Origin: Azolla caroliniana
Lineage: Eukaryota; Polypodiophyta
Reading direction: 5' to 3'
Assembly (NCBI GenBank): GCA_043228905.1
Contig: JBHGNT010000016.1
Location: forward strand, 310,001-374,000
Length of the DNA stretch: 64,000 bases
This document shows positions 25,836-40,276 of this stretch, piece after piece. Position numbers and translations under genes: made by a program. Under the pieces are notes generated by a model. That model saw only the letters and a program-made list of their open reading frames with translations. It ran no database searches and had not been told where the DNA came from. Each line of letters starts with the position of its first letter. Position 1 is the first letter of the stretch.

Positions 25836-27951
25836 TTGTTAGCTTCGATTCGCATGTTTGAACACAAAAATCCGATATCACATGAGCCACGTATGAACAT
25901 TTTAATTTACCTACTAGCTCTTGTCAACTCCCTCCTAAAATTTGCTAATTTCTTCATGTCTCTCGACCTGAGTTTCAAAATCTTGATTTTTCAATTCCAT
26001 ATTAGACCTAGCGTTAGCTTCGATTCGCATGTTTGAACATAAAAATCCGATATCATACGAGCCAGGTATGAACCTTTTAATTTACCTACTAGCGCTTGTC
26101 AACTCCCTCCTCAAATTTGCTAATTTCTTCATGTCTCTCGACCTGAGCTACAAAATCTTGATTTTTTAATTCCGTAACATAGCTAGCGCTGTTAGCTTCG
26201 ATTCACATGTTTCAACACAAAAATCCGATATCACACGAGCCACGGATGAACATTTTAATTTACCTACTAGCGCTTGTCAACTCCCTCCTCACATTTGCTA
26301 ATTTCTTGATGTCTCTCGACCTGAGTTTCAAAATCTTGATTTTTTAATACCATATCAGAGCTAGCGTTGTTAGCTTCGATTCACATGTTTGAACACAAAA
26401 ATCTGATATCACACGAGCCACGTATGAACATTTTAATTTACCTACTAGCTCTTGTCAACTCCCTCCTCAAATTTACTAATTTTTTCATGTGTGTCGACCT
26501 GAGTTTCAAAATCTTGATTTTTTAATTCCATATCACAGCTAGCGTTGTTAGCTTCGATTCACATGTTTGAACACAAAAATCAGATATCAGACGAGCCTGG
26601 TATGAACATTTTAATTTACTAACGCGCTCTTCTCCACTACCTCCTCAAATGTGTGTCGACCTGAGTTTCAAAATCTTGATTTTTTAATTCCATATCACAG
26701 CTAGCGTTGTTAGCTTCGATTCCCATGTTTGAACACAGAAATCAGATATCAGACGAGCCTGGTATGAACATTTTAATTTACTAACGCGCTCTTCTCCACT
26801 ACCTCCTCAAATTTGCTAATTTCTTCATGTCTCTCGACCTGAGTTTCAAAATCTTGATTTTTCAATTCCATATCAGAGCTAGCGTTCTTAGCTTTGATTC
26901 TTATGTTTAAACACAAAAATCCAATATCACACGAGCCAGGTATGAACATTTTAATTTACCTACTAGCTCTTGTCAACTCCCTCCTGAAATTTCTTAATTT
27001 CTTCATGTCTCTTGACCTGAGTTTCAAAATCTTGATTTTTTAATTCCATAATAGAGCTAGCGCTGTTAGCTTCGATTCAAATGTTTGAACACAAAAATCC
27101 GATATCACACGAGCCACGGATGAACATTTTAATTTACTAACGCGCTCTTCTCCACTACCTCCTCAAATTTGCTAATTTCTTCATGTCTCTCGACCTGAGT
27201 TTCAAAATCTGGATTTTTCAACTCCTTAACAGAGCTAGCGCTGTTAGCTTCGATTCGCATGTTTGAACACAAAAATCCGATATCACAAGAGCTAGGTATG
27301 AACATTTTAATTTACCTACTAGCTCTTGTTAACTCCCTCCTCAAATTTGTTAATTTCTTCATGTCTCTCGATCTGAGTTTCAAAATCTTGATTTTTTAAT
27401 TCCTATCAGAGCTAGCACTGTTAGCTTCGATTCACATGTTTGAACACAAAAATCCGATATCACACGAGCCACGTATGAACATTTTAATTTACCTACTAGC
27501 GCTTGTCAACTCCCTCTTCAAATTTGCTAATTTCTTCATGTCTCTCGACCTGAGTTTCAAAATCTTGATTTTTTAATTCCATATCAGAGCTAGCGTTGTT
27601 AGCTTCGATTCGCATGTTTGAACATAAAAATCCGATATCCTACGAGCCAGGTATGAACCTTTTAATTTACCTACTAGCGCTTGTCAACTCCCTCCGCAAA
27701 TTAGCTAATTTCTTCATGTCTCTCGACCTGAGTTTCAAAATCTTGATTTTTTAATACCATATCAGAGCTAGCGTTGCTAGCTTCGATTCGCATGTTTGAA
27801 CATAAAAATCCGATATCACACGAGCCTGGTATGAACATTTTAATTTACTAACGCGCTCTTCTCCACTACGTCCTCAAATTTACTAATTTCTTCATGTCTC
27901 TCGACCTGAGTTTCAAAATCTTGATTTTTTATATGTATATTAGAGCTACCG
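25836..27951 (+). repeat. 2116-bp HOR, subtype c (two extra monomers)
   Basis: Like subtype b but longer by exactly 356 bp, i.e. two 178-bp monomers. The extra part near 27590-27950 carries the tcctacgagcc, ccgcaaattagc and atatgtatattagagc monomers that lead into the 4423-type segment. Its counterpart is 35165-37280. Confidence 0.88.
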
Positions 27952-29882
27952 TTGTTAGCTTCGATTCGCATGTTTGAACACAAAAATCCGATATCACATG
28001 AGCCACGTATGAACATTTTAATTTACCTACTAGCTCTTGTCAACTCCCTCCTCAAATTTGCTAATTTCTTCATGTCTCTCGACCTGAGTTTCAAAATCTT
28101 GATTTTTCAATTCCATATTAGACCTAGCGTTAGCTTCGATTCGCATGTTTGAACATAAAAATCCGATATCATACGAGCCAGGTATGAACCTTTTAATTTA
28201 CCTACTAGCGCTTGTCAACTCCCTCCTCAAATTTGCTAATTTCTTCATGTCTCTCGACCTGAGCTACAAAATCTTGATTTTTTAATTCCGTAACATAGCT
28301 AGCGCTGTTAGCTTCGATTCACATGTTTGAACACAAAAATCCGATATCACACGAGCCACGGATGAACATTTTAATTTACCTACTAGCGCTTGTCAACTCC
28401 CTCCTCAAATTTGCTAATTTCTTCATGTCTCTCGACCTGAGCTACAAAATCTTGATTTTTTAATTCCGTAACATAGCTAGCGCTGTTAGCTTCGATTCAC
28501 ATGTTTGAACACAAAAATCCGATATCACACGAGCCACGGATGAACATTTTAATTTACCTACTAGGGCTTGTCAACTCCCTCCTCAAATTTGCTAATTTCT
28601 TCATGTGTCTCGACCTGAGTTTCAAAATCTTGATTTTTTAATACCATATCAGAGCTAGCATTGTTAGCTTCGATTCACATGTTTGAACACAAAAAACTGA
28701 TATCACACGAGCCTGGTATGAACATTTTAATTTACCTACTAGGGCTTGTCAACTCCCTCCTTAAATTTACTAATTTTTTCATGTGTGTCGACCTGAGTTT
28801 CAAAATCTTGATTTTTTAATACCATATCAGAGCTAGCGGTGTTAGCTTCGATTCCCATGTTTGAACACAGAAATCAGATATCAGACGAGCCTGGTATGAA
28901 CATTTTAATTTACTAACGCGCTCTTCTCCACTACCTGTCTCTCGACCTGAGTTTCAAAATCTGGATTTTTCAATTCCATATCAGAGCTAGCGTTGTTAGC
29001 TTTGATTCTTATGTTTGAACACAAAAATCCGATATCACACGAGCCAGGTATGAACATTTTAATTTACCTACTAGCGCTTATCAACTCCCTCCTCAAATTT
29101 GCTAATTTCTTCATGTCTCTCGACCTGAGTTTCAAAATCTTGATTTTTCAATTCCATATTAGAGCTAGCGTTCTTAGCTTCGATTCGCAAGTTTGAACAC
29201 AAAAATCCGATATTACACGAGCCACGTATGAACATTTTAATTTACCTACTAGCGCTTGTAACCTCCCTCATGAAACTTGCTAATTTCTTCATGTCTCTCG
29301 ACCTGAGTTTCAAAATCTTGATTTTTTAATTGCATATCAAAGCTAGCGCTGTTAGCTTCGATTCACATGTTTGAACACAAAAATCCGATATCACACAAGC
29401 CACGGATGGACATTATAATTTACCTACTAGCGCTTGTCAACTCCCTCCTCAACTTTGCTAATTTCTTCATGTCTCTGGACCTGAGTTTCAAAATTTTGAT
29501 TTTTTAATTCCATATCAGAGCTAGCGTTGTTAGCTTTGATTCGCATGTTTGAACATAAAAATCCGATATCATACGAGCCAGGTATGAACCTTTTAATTTA
29601 CCTACTAGCGCTTGTCAACTCCCTCCGCAAATTTGCTAATTTCTTCATGTCTCTCGACCTGAGTTTCAAAATCTAGATTTTTCAACTCCTTAACAGAGCT
29701 AACGTTGTTAGCTTCGATTCCCATGTTTGAACACAAAAATCCGATATCACACGAGCCACGGATGAACATTTTAATTTACTAACGCGCTCTTCTCCACTAC
29801 CTCCTCAAATTTGCTAATTTCTTCATGTCTCACGACCTGAATTTCAAAATCTTGATTTTTCAATTCCATATCAGAGCTAGCG

Positions 29883-31643
29883 TTGTTAGCTTCGATTCGC
29901 ATGTTTGAACACAAAAATCCGATATCACATGAGCCACGTATGAACATTTTAATTTACCTACTAGCTCTTGTCAACTCCCTCCTAAAATTTGCTAATTTCT
30001 TCATGTCTCTCGACCTGAGTTTCAAAATCTTGATTTTTCAATTCCATATTAGACCTAGCGTTACCTTCGATTCGCATCTTTGAACATAAAAATCCGATAT
30101 CATACGAGCCAGGTATGAACCTTTTAATTTACCTACTAGCGCTTGTCAACTCCCTCCTCAAATTTGCTAATTTCTTCATGTCTCTCGACCTGAGCTACAA
30201 AATCTTGATTTTTTAATTCCGTAACATAGCTAGCGCTGTTAGCTTCGATTCACATGTTTGAACACAAAAATCCGATATCACACGAGCCACGGATGAACAT
30301 TTTAATTTACCTACTAGCGCTTGTCAACTCCCTCCTCACATTTGCTAATTTCTTGATGTCTCTCGACCTGTGTTTCAAAATCTTGATTTTTTAATACCAT
30401 ATCAGAGCTAGCGTTGTTAGCTTCGATTCACATGTTTGAACACAAAAATCTGATATCACACGAGCCACGTATGAACATTTTAATTTACCTACTAGCTCTT
30501 GTCAACTCCCTCCTCAAATTTACTATTTTTTTCATGTGTGTCGACCTGAGTTTCAAAATCTTGATTTTTTAATTCCATATCACAGCTAGCGTTGTTAGCT
30601 TCGATTCCCATGTTTGAACACAAAAATCAGATATCAGACGAGCCTGGTATGAACATTTTAATTTACTAACGCGCTCTTCTCCACTACCTCCTCAAATGTG
30701 TGTCGACCTGAGTTTCAAAATCTTGATTTTTTAATTCCATATCACAGCTAGCGTTGTTAGCTTCGATTCCCATGTTTGAATACAGAAATCAGATATCAGA
30801 CGAGCCTGGTATGAACATTTTAATTTACTAACGCGCTCTTCTCCACTACCTCCTCAAATTTGCTAATTTCTTCATGTCTCTCGACCTGAGTTTCAAAATC
30901 TTGATTTTTCAATTCCATATCAGAGCTAGCGTTGTTAGCTTTGATTCTTATGTTTGAACACAAAAATCCGATATCACACGAGCCAGGTATGAACATTTTA
31001 ATTTACCTACTAGCTCTTGTCAACTCCCTCCTGAAATTTCTTAATTTCTTCATGTCTCTTGACCTGAGTTTCAAAATCTTGATTTTTTAATTCCATAATA
31101 GAGCTAGCGCTGTTAGCTTCGATTCACATGTTTGAACACAAAAATCCGATATCACACGAGCCACGGATGAACATTTTAATTTACCTACTAGCGCTTGTCA
31201 ACTCCCTCCTCAAATTTGCTAATTTCTTCATGTCTCTCGACCTGAGTTTCAAAATCTTGATTTTTTAATACCATATTAGAGCTAGCGTTGTTAGCTTCGA
31301 TTCACATGTTTGAACACAAAAATCTGATATCACACGAGCCACGTATGAACATTTTAATTTACCTACTAGCTCTTGTCAACTCCCTCCTCAAATTTACTAA
31401 TTTTTTCATGTGTGTCGACCTGAGTTTCAAAATCTTGATTTTTTAATTCCATATCACAGCTAGCGTTGTTAGCTTCGATTCCCATGTTTGAACACAGAAA
31501 TCAGATATCACACGAGCCTGGTATGAACATTTTAATTTACTAACACGCTCTTCTCCACTACCTCCTCAAATTTGCTAATTTCTTCATGTCTCTCGACCTG
31601 AGTTTCAAAATCTTGATTTTTCAATTCCATATCAGAGCTACCG
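29883..31643 (+). repeat. 1761-bp HOR, subtype a, first copy in block 2
   Basis: It matches 22315-24075 at offset 7568. Like that copy, its first monomer is preceded by gagctagcgttg rather than the gagctaccgttg found in other units, and it shares the gacctgtgtttc variant (about 30367, as at 22801). This copy is therefore the direct counterpart of the one at 22315. Confidence 0.9.
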
Positions 31644-33404
31644 TTGTTAGCTTCGATTCGCATGTTTGAACACAAAAATCCGATATCACATGAGCCACGT
31701 ATGAACATTTTAATTTACCTACTAGCTCTTGTCAACTCCCTCCTAAAATTTGCTAATTTCTTCATGTCTCTCGACCTGAGTTTCAAAATCTTGATTTTTC
31801 AATTCCATATTAGACCTAGCGTTACCTTCGATTCGCATGTTTGAACATAAAAATCCGATATCATACGAGCCAGGTATGAACCTTTTAATTTACCTACTAG
31901 CGCTTGTCAACTCCCTCCTCAAATTTGCTAATTTCTTCATGTCTCTCGACCTGAGCTACAAAATCTTGATTTTTTAATTCCGTAACATAGCTAGCGCTGT
32001 TAGCTTCGATTCACATGTTTGAACACAAAAATCCGATATCACACGAGCCACGGATGAACATTTTAATTTACCTACTAGCGCTTGTCAACTCCCTCCTCAC
32101 ATTTGCTAATTTCTTGATGTCTCTCGACCTGAGTTTCAAAATCTTGATTTTTTAATACCATATCAGAGCTAGCGTTGTTAGCTTCGATTCACATGTTTGA
32201 ACACAAAAATCTGATATCACACGAGCCACGTATGAACATTTTAATTTACCTACTAGCTCTTGTCAACTCCCTCCTCAAATTTACTATTTTTTTCATGTGT
32301 GTCGACCTGAGTTTCAAAATCTTGATTTTTTAATTCCATATCACAGCTAGCGTTGTTAGCTTCGATTCCCATGTTTGAACACAAAAATCAGATATCAGAC
32401 GAGCCTGGTATGAACATTTTAATTTACTAACGCGCTCTTCTCCACTACCTCCTCAAATGTGTGTCGACCTGAGTTTCAAAATCTTGATTTTTTAATTCCA
32501 TATCACAGCTAGCGTTGTTAGCTTCGATTCCCATGTTTGAATACAGAAATCAGATATCAGACGAGCCTGGTATGAACATTTTAATTTACTAACGCGCTCT
32601 TCTCCACTACCTCCTCAAATTTGCTAATTTCTTCATGTCTCTCGACCTGAGTTTCAAAATCTTGATTTTTCAATTCCATATCAGAGCTAGCGTTGTTAGC
32701 TTTGATTCTTATGTTTGAACACAAAAATCCGATATCACACGAGCCAGGTATGAACATTTTAATTTACCTACTAGCTCTTGTCAACTCCCTCCTGAAATTT
32801 CTTAATTTCTTCATGTCTCTTGACCTGAGTTTCAAAATCTTGATTTTTTAATTCCATAATAGAGCTAGCGCTGTTAGCTTCGATTCACATGTTTGAACAC
32901 AAAAATCCGATATCACACGAGCCACGGATGAACATTTTAATTTACCTACTAGCGCTTGTCAACTCCCTCCTCAAATTTGCTAATTTCTTCATGTCTCTCG
33001 ACCTGAGTTTCAAAATCTTGATTTTTTAATACCATATTAGAGCTAGCGTTGTTAGCTTCGATTCACATGTTTGAACACAAAAATCTGATATCACACGAGC
33101 CACGTATGAACATTTTAATTTACCTACTAGCTCTTGTCAACTCCCTCCTCAAATTTACTAATTTTTTCATGTGTGTCGACCTGAGTTTCAAAATCTTGAT
33201 TTTTTAATTCCATATCACAGCTAGCGTTGTTAGCTTCGATTCCCATGTTTGAACACAGAAATCAGATATCACACGAGCCTGGTATGAACATTTTAATTTA
33301 CTAACACGCTCTTCTCCACTACCTCCTCAAATTTGCTAATTTCTTCATGTCTCTCGACCTGAGTTTCAAAATCTTGATTTTTCAATTCCATATCAGAGCT
33401 ACCG
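31644..33404 (+). repeat. 1761-bp HOR, extra subtype a copy
   Basis: This unit has no separate counterpart in block 1. It carries subtype a features throughout (ctaacacgctcttctcc, taccatattagagc) but begins with the gagctaccgttg monomer used by subtype b. The tgaatacagaaatcag variant is shared with the neighbouring unit (about 30779 and 32540), which supports direct duplication of its left neighbour. Confidence 0.9.
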
Positions 33405-35164
33405 TTGTTAGCTTCGATTCGCATGTTTGAACACAAAAATCCGATATCACATGAGCCACGTATGAACATTTTAATTTACCTACTAGCTCTTGTCAACTCC
33501 CTCCTAAAATTTGCTAATTTCTTCATGTCTCTCGACCTGAGTTTCAAAATCTTGATTTTTCAATTCCATATTAGACCTAGCGTTACCTTCGATTCGCATG
33601 TTTGAACATAAAAATCCGATATCATACGAGCCAGGTATGAACCTTTTAATTTACCTACTAGCGCTTGTCAACTCCCTCCTCAAATTTGCTAATTTCTTCA
33701 TGTCTCTCGACCTGAGCTACAAAATCTTGATTTTTTAATTCCGTAACATAGCTAGCGCTGTTAGCTTCGATTCACATGTTTGAACACAAAAATCCGATAT
33801 CACACGAGCCACGGATGAACATTTTAATTTACCTACTAGCGCTTGTCAACTCCCTCCTCACATTTGCTAATTTCTTGATGTCTCTCGACCTGAGTTTCAA
33901 AATCTTGATTTTTTAATACCATATCAGAGCTAGCGTTGTTAGCTTCGATTCACATGTTTGAACACAAAAATCTGATATCACACGAGCCACGTATGAACAT
34001 TTTAATTTACCTACTAGCTCTTGTCAACTCCCTCCTCAAATTTACTATTTTTTTCATGTGTGTCGACCTGAGTTTCAAAATCTTGATTTTTTAATTCCAT
34101 ATCACAGCTAGCGTTGTTAGCTTCGATTCCCATGTTTGAACACAAAAATCAGATATCAGACGAGCCTGGTATGAACATTTTAATTTACTAACGCGCTCTT
34201 CTCCACTACCTCCTCAAATGTGTGTCGACCTGAGTTTCAAAATCTTGATTTTTTAATTCCATATCACAGCTAGCGTTGTTAGCTTCGATTCCCATGTTTG
34301 AACACAGAAATCAGATATCAGACGAGCCTGGTATGAACATTTTAATTTACTAACGCGCTCTTCTCCACTACCTCCTCAAATTTGCTAATTTCTTCATGTC
34401 TCTCGACCTGAGTTTCAAAATCTTGATTTTTCAATTCCATATCAGAGCTAGCGTTGTTAGCTTTGATTCTTATGTTTGAACACAAAAATCCGATATCACA
34501 CGAGCCAGGTATGAACATTTTAATTTACCTACTAGCTCTTGTCAACTCCCTCCTGAAATTTCTTAATTTCTTCATGTCTCTTGACCTGAGTTTCAAAATC
34601 TTGATTTTTTAATTCCATAATAGAGCTAGCGCTGTTAGCTTCGATTCACATGTTTGAACACAAAAATCCGATATCACACGAGCCACGGATGAACATTTTA
34701 ATTTACTAACGCGCTCTTCTCCACTACCTCCTCAAATTTGCTAATTTCTTCATGTCTCTCGACCTGAGTTTCAAAATCTGGATTTTTTAACTCCTTAACA
34801 GAGCTAGCGCTGTTAGCTTCGATTCGCATGTTTGAACACAAAAATCCGATATCACAAGAGCTAGGTATGAACATTTTAATTTACCTACTAGCTCTTGTTA
34901 ACTCCCTCCTCAAATTTGTTAATTTCTTCATGTCTCTCGATCTGAGTTTCAAAATCTTGATTTTTTAATTCCTATCAGAGCTAGCACTGTTAGCTTCGAT
35001 TCACATGTTTGAACACAAAAATCCGATATCACACGAGCCACGTATGAACATTTTAATTTACCTACTAGCGCTTGTCAACTCCCTCTTCAAATTTGCTAAT
35101 TTCTTCATGTCTCTCGACCTGAGTTTCAAAATCTTGATTTTTTAATTCCATATCAGAGCTACCG
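33405..35164 (+). repeat. 1760-bp HOR, subtype b, block 2
   Basis: Counterpart of 24076-25835 at offset 9329, with the same ctggattttttaactcc monomer (about 34785) and 1-bp-short attcctatcagagc monomer. Confidence 0.88.
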
Positions 35165-37280
35165 TTGTTAGCTTCGATTCGCATGTTTGAACACAAAAAT
35201 CCGATATCACATGAGCCACGTATGAACATTTTAATTTACCTACTAGCTCTTGTCAACTCCCTCCTAAAATTTGCTAATTTCTTCATGTCTCTCGACCTGA
35301 GTTTCAAAATCTTGATTTTTCAATTCCATATTAGACCTAGCGTTACCTTCGATTCGCATGTTTGAACATAAAAATCCGATATCATACGAGCCAGGTATGA
35401 ACCTTTTAATTTACCTACTAGCGCTTGTCAACTCCCTCCTCAAATTTGCTAATTTCTTCATGTCTCTCGACCAGAGCTACAAAATCTTGATTTTTTAATT
35501 CCGTAACATAGCTAGCGCTGTTAGCTTCGATTCACATGTTTCAACACAAAAATCCGATATCACACGAGCCACGGATGAACATTTTAATTTACCTACTAGC
35601 GCTTGTCAACTCCCTCCTCACATTTGCTAATTTCTTGATGTCTCTCGACCTGAGTTTCAAAATCTTGATTTTTTAATACCATATCAGAGCTAGCGTTGTT
35701 AGCTTCGATTCACATGTTTGAACACAAAAATCTGATATCACACGAGCCACGTATGAACATTTTAATTTACCTACTAGCTCTTGTCAACTCCCTCCTCAAA
35801 TTTACTAATTTTTTCATGTGTGTCGATCTGAGTTTCAAAATCTTGATTTTTTAATTCCATATCACAGCTAGCGTTGTTAGCTTCGATTCCCATGTTTGAA
35901 CACAAAAATCAGATATCAGACGAGCCTGGTATGAACATTTTAATTTACTAACGCGCTCTTCTCCACTACCTCCTCAAATGTGTGTCGACCTGAGTTTCAA
36001 AATCTTGATTTTTTAATTCCATATCACAGCTAGCGTTGTTAGCTTCGATTCCCATGTTTGAACACAGAAATCAGATATCAGACGAGCCTGGTATGAACAT
36101 TTTAATTTACTAACGCGCTCTTCTCCACTACCTCCTCAAATTTGCTAATTTCTTTATGTCTCTCGACCTGAGTTTCAAAATCTTGATTTTTCAATTCCAT
36201 ATCAGAGCTAGCGTTCTTAGCTTTGATTCTTATGTTTGAACACAAAAATCCAATATCACACGAGCCAGGTATGAACATTTTAATTTACCTACTAGCTCTT
36301 GTCAACTCCCTCCTGAAATTTCTTAATTTCTTCATGTCTCTTGACCTGAGTTTCAAAATCTTGATTTTTTAATTCCATAATAGAGCTAGCGCTGTTAGCT
36401 TCGATTCACATGTTTGAACACAAAAATGCGATATCACACGAGCCACGGATGAACATTTTAATTTACTAACGCGCTCTTCTCCACTACCTCCTCAAATTTG
36501 CTAATTTCTTCATGTCTCTCGACCTGAGTTTCAAAATCTGGATTTTTCAACTCCTTAACAGAGCTAGCGCTGTTAGCTTCGATTCGCATGTTTGAACACA
36601 AAAATCCGATATCACAAGAGCTAGGTATGAACATTTTAATTTACCTACTAGCTCTTGTTAACTCCCTCCTCAAATTTGTTAATTTCTTCATGTCTCTCGA
36701 TCTGAGTTTCAAAATCTTGATTTTTTAATTCCTATCAGAGCTAGCACTGTTAGCTTCGATTCACATGTTTGAACACAAAAATCCGATATCACACGAGCCA
36801 CGTATGAACATTTTAATTTACGTACTAGCGCTTGTCAACTCCCTCTTCAAATTTGCTAATTTCTTCATGTCTCTCGACCTGAGTTTCAAAATCTTGATTT
36901 TTTAATTCCATATCAGAGCTAGCGTTGTTAGCTTCGATTCGCATGTTTGAACATAAAAATCCGATATCCTACGAGCCAGGTATGAACCTTTTAATTTACC
37001 TACTAGCGCTTGTCAACTCCCTCCGCAAATTAGCTAATTTCTTCATGTCTCTCGACCTGAGTTTCAAAATCTTGATTTTTTAATACCATATCAGAGCTAG
37101 CGTTGCTAGCTTCGATTCGCATGTTTGAACATAAAAATCCGATATCACACGAGCCTGGTATGAACATTTTAATTTACTAACGCGCTCTTCTCCACTACGT
37201 CCTCAAATTTACTAATTTCTTCATGTCTCTCGACCTGAGTTTCAAAATCTTGATTTTTTATATGTATATTAGAGCTACCG
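35165..37280 (+). repeat. 2116-bp HOR, subtype c, block 2
   Basis: Counterpart of 25836-27951 at offset 9329, including the tttcaacacaaaaatcc variant and the cacgagccagg monomers that follow. It leads into the next lead segment at 37281. Confidence 0.88.
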
Positions 37281-37500
37281 TTGTTAGCTTCGATTCGCAT
37301 GTTTGAACACAAAAATCCGATATCACATGAGCCACGTATGAACATTTTAATTTACCTACTAGCTCTTGTCAACTCCCTCCTCAAATTTGCTAATTTCTTC
37401 ATGTCTCTCGACCTGAGTTTCAAAATCTTGATTTTTCAATTCCATATTAGACCTAGCGTTAGCTTCGATTCGCATGTTTGAACATAAAAATCCGATATCA

Positions 37501-38900
37501 TACGAGCCAGGTATGAACCTTTTAATTTACCTACTAGCGCTTGTCAACTCCCTCCTCAAATTTGCTAATTTCTTCATGTCTCTCGACCTGAGCTACAAAA
37601 TCTTGATTTTTTAATTCCGTAACATAGCTAGCGCTGTTAGCTTCGATTCACATGTTTGAACACAAAAATCCGATATCACACGAGCCACGGATGAACATTT
37701 TAATTTACCTACTAGCGCTTGTCAACTCCCTCCTCAAATTTGCTAATTTCTTCATGTCTCTCGACCTGAGCTACAAAATCTTGATTTTTTAATTCCGTAA
37801 CATAGCTAGCGCTGTTAGCTTCGATTCACATGTTTGAACACAAAAATACGATATCACACGAGCCACGGATGAACATTTTAATTTACCTACTAGGGCTTGT
37901 CAACTCCCTCCTCAAATTTGCTAATTTCTTCATGTGTCTCGACCTGAGTTTCAAAATCTTGATTTTTTAATACCATATCAGAGCTAGCGTTGTTAGCTTC
38001 GATTCACATGTTTGAACACAAAAAACTGATATCACACGAGCCTGGTATGAACATTTTAATTTACCTACTAGGGCTTGTCAACTCCCTCCTTAAATTTACT
38101 AATTTTTTCATGTGTGTCGACCTGAGTTTCAAAATCTTGATTTTTTAATACCATATCAGAGCTAGCGGTGTTAGCTTCGATTCCCATGTTTGAACACAGA
38201 AATCAGATATCAGACGAGCCTGGTATGAACATTTTAATTTACTAACGCGCTCTTCTCCACTACCTGTCTCTCGACCTGAGTTTCAAAATCTGGATTTTTC
38301 AATTCCATATCAGAGCTAGCGTTGTTAGCTTTGATTCTTATGTTTGAACACAAAAATCCGATATCACACGAGCCAGGTATGAACATTTTAATTTACCTAC
38401 TAGCGCTTATCAACTCCCTCCTCAAATTTGCTAATTTCTTCATGTCTCTCGACCTGAGTTTCAAAATCTTGATTTTTCAATTCCATATTAGAGCTAGCGT
38501 TCTTAGCTTCGATTCGCAAGTTTGAACACAAAAATCCGATATTACACGAGCCACGTATGAACATTTTAATTTACCTACTAGCGCTTGTAACCTCCCTCAT
38601 GAAACTTGCTAATTTCTTCATGTCTCTCGACCTGAGTTTCAAAATCTTGATTTTTTAATTGCATATCAAAGCTAGCGCTGTTAGCTTCGATTCACATGTT
38701 TGAACACAAAAATCCGATATCACACAAGCCACGGATGGACATTATAATTTACCTACTAGCGCTTGTCAACTCCCTCCTCAACTTTGCTAATTTCTTCATG
38801 TCTCTGGACCTGAGTTTCAAAATTTTGATTTTTTAATTCCATATCAGAGCTAGCGTTGTTAGCTTCGATTCGCATGTTTGAACATAAAAATCCGATATCA
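37501..38900 (+). repeat. 1400-bp HOR, unit 1
   Basis: The motif tacgagccaggtatgaacct recurs at 37501, 38901, 40277 and 41677 in the same local context, defining three tandem units. This first unit has eight monomers, one of them the 154-bp form (8 x 178 - 24 = 1400). Confidence 0.92.
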
Positions 38901-40276
38901 TACGAGCCAGGTATGAACCTTTTAATTTACCTACTAGCGCTTGTCAACTCCCTCCTCAAATTTGCTAATTTCTTCATGTCTCTCGACCTGAGCTACAAAA
39001 TCTTGATTTTTTAATTCCGTAACATAGCTAGCGCTGTTAGCTTCGATTCACATGTTTGAACACAAAAATCCGATATCACACGAGCCACGGATGAACATTT
39101 TAATTTACCTACTAGCGCTTGTCAACTCCCTCCTCAAATTTGCTAATTTCTTCATGTCTCTCGACCTGAGCTACAAAATCTTGATTTTTTAATTCCGTAA
39201 CATAGCTAGCGCTGTTAGCTTCGATTCACATGTTTGAACACAAAAAGCCGATATCACACGAGCCACGGATGAACATTTTAATTTACCTACTAGGGCTTGT
39301 CAACTCCCTCCTCAAATTTGCTAATTTCTTCATGTGTCTCGACCTGAGTTTCAAAATCTTGATTTTTTAAAACCATATCAGAGCTAGCGGTGTTAGCTTC
39401 GATTCCCATGTTTGAACACAGAAATCAGATATCAGACGAGCCTGGTATGAACATTTTAATTTACTAACGCGCTCTTCTCCACTACCTGTCTCTCGACCTG
39501 AGTTTCAAAATCTGGATTTTTCAATTCCATATCAGAGCTAGCGTTGTTAGCTTTGATTCTTATGTTTGAACACAGAAATCAGATATCAGACGAGCCTGGT
39601 ATGAACATTTTAATTTACTAACGCGCTCTTCTCCACTACCTGTCTCTCGACCTGAGTTTCAAAATCTGGATTTTTCAATTCCATATCAGAGCTAGCGTTG
39701 TTAGCTTTGATTCTTATGTTTGAACACAAAAATCCGATATCACACGAGCCAGGTATGAACATTTTAATTTACCTACTAGCGCTTATCAACTCCCTCCTCA
39801 AATTTGCTAATTTCTTCATGTCTCTCGACCTGAGTTTCAAAATCTTGATTTTTCAATTCCATATTAGAGCTAGCGTTCTTAGCTTCGATTCGCAAGTTTG
39901 AACACAAAAATCCGATATTACACGAGCCACGTATGAACATTTTAATTTACCTACTAGCGCTTGTAACCTCCCTCATGAAACTTGCTAATTTCTTCATGTC
40001 TCTCGACCTGAGTTTCAAAATCTTGATTTTTTAATTGCATATCAAAGCTAGCGCTGTTAGCTTCGATTCACATGTTTGAACACAAAAATCCGATATCACA
40101 CAAGCCACGGATGGACATTATAATTTACCTACTAGCGCTTGTCAACTCCCTCCTCAACTTTGCTAATTTCTTCATGTCTCTGGACCTGAGTTTCAAAATT
40201 TTGATTTTTTAATTCCATATCAGAGCTAGCGTTGTTAGCTTCGATTCGCATGTTTGAACATAAAAATCCGATATCA
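38901..40276 (+). repeat. 1376-bp HOR, unit 2 (one monomer lost, one gained)
   Basis: This unit is 24 bp shorter than its neighbours. Near 39361-39410 the fragment aaaccatatcagagctagcg joins two monomers so that one 178-bp copy (the one with aaaaaactgatatc) is missing. A 154-bp monomer is then duplicated: cagacgagcctgg occurs at 39433 and 39587. The net change, -178 + 154, equals the observed -24. Confidence 0.92.
39433..39740 (+). repeat. Tandem pair of 154-bp monomers
   Basis: Two consecutive copies with the same 24-bp deletion junction (ctccactacctgtctctcga at about 39479 and 39633), 154 bp apart. The first copy's ending runs into cacagaaatcagatatcag instead of the usual cacaaaaatccgatatcac, marking the exchange point near 39570. 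Confidence 0.9.

Larger units (their letters stand above)
20384..27951 (+). repeat. 7568-bp large block, version 1 (three 1761-type HORs)
   Basis: It comprises a 1931-bp lead segment (20384-22314; 11 monomers, 11 x 178 - 24 - 3) that also belongs to the 4423-bp HOR, then three HOR units at 22315 (1761 bp), 24076 (1760 bp) and 25836 (2116 bp). The same order recurs in the next block, with one extra unit. The block is satellite only. Confidence 0.9.
27952..37280 (+). repeat. 9329-bp large block, version 2 (four 1761-type HORs)
   Basis: It repeats the 20384-27951 block: lead segment 27952-29882 (1931 bp), subtype a at 29883, an additional subtype a at 31644, subtype b at 33405 and subtype c at 35165. 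The length difference from version 1 is exactly 1761 bp. Homology at offset 9329 continues past the block end to about 38940. Confidence 0.92.

Noticed and set aside
39433-39740. Mobile element or target-site duplication at the 154-bp pair
   Set aside because: Both copies are ordinary satellite with the known 24-bp deletion; there are no terminal repeats or foreign sequence. Unequal exchange explains it.
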